Shown here: positions 61,876 to 64,000 of the stretch, piece by piece
Layout: each line of letters begins with the position of its first letter
Numbering within the stretch: the first letter of the stretch is position 1
Origin: Rhodosalinus sp041365695
GTDB taxonomy: Bacteria; Pseudomonadota; Alphaproteobacteria; Rhodobacterales; Rhodobacteraceae
Length of the DNA stretch: 64,000 nt
NCBI RefSeq assembly: GCF_041365695.1
Contig: NZ_JBGFSJ010000004.1
Span: 434,001 to 498,000, forward strand
Direction: 5' to 3'
Program-made: the position numbers and the translations under genes
Notes under the pieces: generated by a model
Told to the model about the DNA's origin: nothing
Databases searched by the model: none
The model's input: the letters and a program-made list of their open reading frames with translations, nothing else

Positions 61876-63425
61876 ATCTCGATCTTCGGTTCTACTGGGC
61901 GATCTTCTTGCGCCGTCTGCCGGTCATGTTGCTGTTCATCCTCGTCTGCGCAGGCCTTGGCGTTGTTACGGCGATCAAGCTGCCAGATACCTATACGGCC
62001 TCGGCGCGGCTTCTGGTTGAGGCCCCGGAAATTCCCGAACGCATGGTCGCATCCACCGCGCAGACGGATGCGATCGAGCAGCTTGACATCGTGCAGCAAC
62101 GCCTGATGACCAGGGCAAACTTGATCGATATCGCGAACCGCTTTTCGGTCTTCGACTCCATCCGAGAGATGGAACCCGACGAGGTCGTGTCCCGGATGAG
62201 GCAATACACCTCGATCCGCCGCAACGCGGGGCGCAATGAAGCGACGACGCTGACAATTGAATTTGAGGCGAGCAACCCGCAGATCGCAGCGGATGTGGTC
62301 AACGAGTACGTTACCCTTGTTCTTGAGGCCAGCACATCCAGCCGCACGGAACGCGTTGGACGCACGTTGCAGTTCTTCCAGCAGGAAGTGCAACGTCTGG
62401 GTGAGGACCTCGACAGGCAGAGCGCCGCCATCACCGCTTTCAAATCCCGAAACGCCGATGCATTGCCTGAAGACCAAAGTTACCGATTGGGTCGTCAGAC
62501 GCTACTTCAGGAGCGGCTGGGACGGATCGAACGCGATATAAGCGCAGCCGAGTCGCAGAAACGCGAGTTGACCCAAATCTTCGAAACCACTGGAAGGGTG
62601 CGTCCAAATTCCGGCCAGACCTTTCGCACACGTGAGGAGGAGCAGCTCATCATCGCCCAGGGTGAGCTTCAGAATCTGCTATCCACATATTCCGAGAGCA
62701 ATCCACGGGTGCTGCGAGTTCAGGATCGAATCAAGCGGCTTGAATCGGTCGTCGCGGCACAGAAGGCCAGCCGCTTGTCGACGGATGGTGAAGAGGCTTC
62801 ATCGCCCCAAGAATTGCTGTTCAACGCGACGATCGCGGAGATCGACACCCGGCTGGAGGCGCTTCGCGCTGAGGAGGCGGCGACACGTACCGAGCTTGAT
62901 GCCCTTCAGGAGGCGATTGCACGCAGCTCTGTCAATGGCATCGAGCTCGCCGCGCTGGAACGGGACTACGAGAACCTTCAGGCTCGCTATAACGCCGCGA
63001 TAAACAATCTTAACCAAGCGCAAATGAGCGAGCGAATCGAAACCACCTCGCAGGGCCAGCGTATCACTGTTATCGAGAACGCCAACGTGCCACGTGTGCC
63101 AACCGGACCGGACCGTCCGCGTATCGCCATAATGGGCCTGGCTGTTGGATTGGCGCTGGCGGGTGGCTATTTTCTGATGCTGGAGGCGCTCAATCGCACG
63201 GTGCGCCGGCCCGCCGAACTAACCGCCCAATTCAACATCACCCCGATTGCCACCATTCCGTACATGGAAAGCCGCGGCCACCGGCTCGCTCGGCAAGGCG
63301 GCTTGGTTCTGGCACTTCTCATCGTGCTGGCCGGGGTGCCTTCGGGGCTTTGGTATATCGACACTTATTATCAGCCACTCGAGCTGATCGTTCAGAAAGC
63401 GCTAGACCGCGCAGGTCTGGGGTAA
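61872..63425 (+). CDS. Chain-length determinant protein (Wzz/GNVR type)
   Basis: A 517-residue inner-membrane polysaccharide co-polymerase. First helix about 15-35 (LPVMLLFILVCAGLGVVTAI), Wzz domain with YTASARLLVEAPEIPERM, long coiled-coil periplasmic region (about 150-395), GNVR-like segment LERDYENLQARYNAAINNLN, second helix about 420-440 (AIMGLAVGLALAGGYFLMLE), and, unusually, a third hydrophobic segment about 475-495 (GLVLALLIVLAGVPSGLWYI) near the end. It pairs with the tyrosine kinase that follows after 10 bp to set chain length. Confidence 0.9.
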   Translation: MNLDLRFYWAIFLRRLPVMLLFILVCAGLGVVTAIKLPDTYTASARLLVEAPEIPERMVASTAQTDAIEQLDIVQQRLMTRANLIDIANRFSVFDSIREMEPDEVVSRMRQYTSIRRNAGRNEATTLTIEFEASNPQIAADVVNEYVTLVLEASTSSRTERVGRTLQFFQQEVQRLGEDLDRQSAAITAFKSRNADALPEDQSYRLGRQTLLQERLGRIERDISAAESQKRELTQIFETTGRVRPNSGQTFRTREEEQLIIAQGELQNLLSTYSESNPRVLRVQDRIKRLESVVAAQKASRLSTDGEEASSPQELLFNATIAEIDTRLEALRAEEAATRTELDALQEAIARSSVNGIELAALERDYENLQARYNAAINNLNQAQMSERIETTSQGQRITVIENANVPRVPTGPDRPRIAIMGLAVGLALAGGYFLMLEALNRTVRRPAELTAQFNITPIATIPYMESRGHRLARQGGLVLALLIVLAGVPSGLWYIDTYYQPLELIVQKALDRAGLG

Positions 63426-63435
63426 CGGAGAGGCA

Positions 63436-64000
63436 ATGGAAAAGCTGCAGGCAGCGCTGGAGCGCGCGCGCAAGGTCCGGGAGCTTGAAACGCGTACTAC
63501 GCGACCGGTCTCGACGCTTCCGGAGCCAGATCAAGCCAAGGACGCGTTGGACAGAAGGTGGAACGCCCTTGACAGGCTAGAAGTAGATCCCCGACACCTG
63601 AAATCGCGTCGCGTTGTCACGCACGCCGCCTCTGAGGCAGCGGCCCCTTTCGATATCCTGCGCACCAAGGTGCTGCTGCAGATGCGCCAGCATGGTTGGA
63701 AACGGCTCGCGATCACCTCTCCCATGCCGTTCTCGGGCAAAACGACCACGGCTTGCAACATGGCTCTTGGTCTTGGCCGTCAAAATGATCTGCGGGCGAT
63801 GCTCTTCGATCTGGATCTGCGCGCGCCCTCGATTCATCGCTTCTTCGAGTTCACGCCCCCGAACGGCATCGACGAGTTGCTGACCGGCAAGACCGATTTC
63901 GCCAGCCAGGGCTTGAGGATTGGTGACAATGTGGCGGTGTCCATGGCACGCGGCCAGATCGCGGACCCGACAAGGCTCCTCCTGGCCGAGAAAACCGCCG
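63436..64000 (+). CDS. CpsD/CapB-type tyrosine kinase (3' truncated by window edge)
   Basis: 188 residues visible; the frame continues past the window. The BY-kinase P-loop is SPMPFSGKTTTACNMALGLG (K102), followed by the Walker A' sequence AMLFDLDLRAPSIHRFFEF (about 121-139). The segment SEAAAPFDILRTKVLLQMRQ is the usual kinase opening. With the Wzz-like protein just upstream (63425) it would autophosphorylate on tyrosine and gate EPS polymerisation. The separate kinase and co-polymerase genes follow the Gram-positive-like arrangement found in exosortase loci. A tyrosine-rich tail lies outside the window. Confidence 0.88.
   Translation, partial: MEKLQAALERARKVRELETRTTRPVSTLPEPDQAKDALDRRWNALDRLEVDPRHLKSRRVVTHAASEAAAPFDILRTKVLLQMRQHGWKRLAITSPMPFSGKTTTACNMALGLGRQNDLRAMLFDLDLRAPSIHRFFEFTPPNGIDELLTGKTDFASQGLRIGDNVAVSMARGQIADPTRLLLAEKTA

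Overview
The window is GC-rich, densely coded bacterial DNA whose gene content points to a marine Rhodobacterales (Roseobacter-type) alphaproteobacterium. The pointers are an exosortase with a fused EpsI domain and VPLPA-CTERM targets, a short-chain-fatty-acyl-type regulator beside serine-cycle genes, and a Roseobacter-like gentisate dioxygenase. No rRNA, tRNA, CRISPR array, intact transposase or phage module was seen.

Positions 1-19 kb are mostly housekeeping and catabolic: the 3' part of clpA; a periplasmic M23 peptidase; adenine deaminase (minus strand); a nitrilase / gentisate 1,2-dioxygenase / fumarylacetoacetate-hydrolase-family operon; an XRE/IrrE-type regulator divergent from sgaA-mtkA-mtkB (serine-glyoxylate aminotransferase and malate-CoA ligase, together turning glyoxylate and malate into serine-cycle intermediates); a DUF411 copper-type protein; an MgtC/DUF4010 membrane protein; an overlapping three-gene set holding a stand-alone Hen1-type RNA methyltransferase domain; and two MFS transporters.

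Positions 19.4-26 kb encode two large surface or secreted proteins on the minus strand: an autotransporter with a 14-G tract upstream, and an 1153-residue parallel beta-helix protein with acidic 27-residue tandem repeats. The DNA around them is gene-poor.

Positions 26-64 kb form a large exopolysaccharide (EPS) locus. It has a WecG/TagA-type and several GT2/GT4 glycosyltransferases, a flippase, a WecE-type aminotransferase with an acyltransferase, FkbM and other methyltransferases, two sulfotransferases, an acyltransferase-3 protein and a Wzy-like polymerase. It also has an initiating sugar-phosphate transferase, a TPR lipoprotein, an export protein, an outer-membrane beta-barrel, a rhomboid protease, an ExeA-like ATPase, a Wzz-like chain-length protein and the start of a CpsD-type tyrosine kinase. 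Embedded are exosortase XrtD (31.2-32.8 kb) and two of its probable substrates, VPLPA-CTERM proteins at 48.4 and 57.4 kb. The likely picture is one system that builds, sulfates or otherwise decorates, and exports a polysaccharide while XrtD processes proteins that anchor in or associate with it.

The glycosyltransferase part is a mosaic. Some genes (34.7-35.9 kb, and the middle of the GT2 gene at 38.5-39.4 kb) are clearly AT-richer than their neighbours. At 35.89-36.16 kb there is a recombination scar holding degenerate fragments of two flanking genes.
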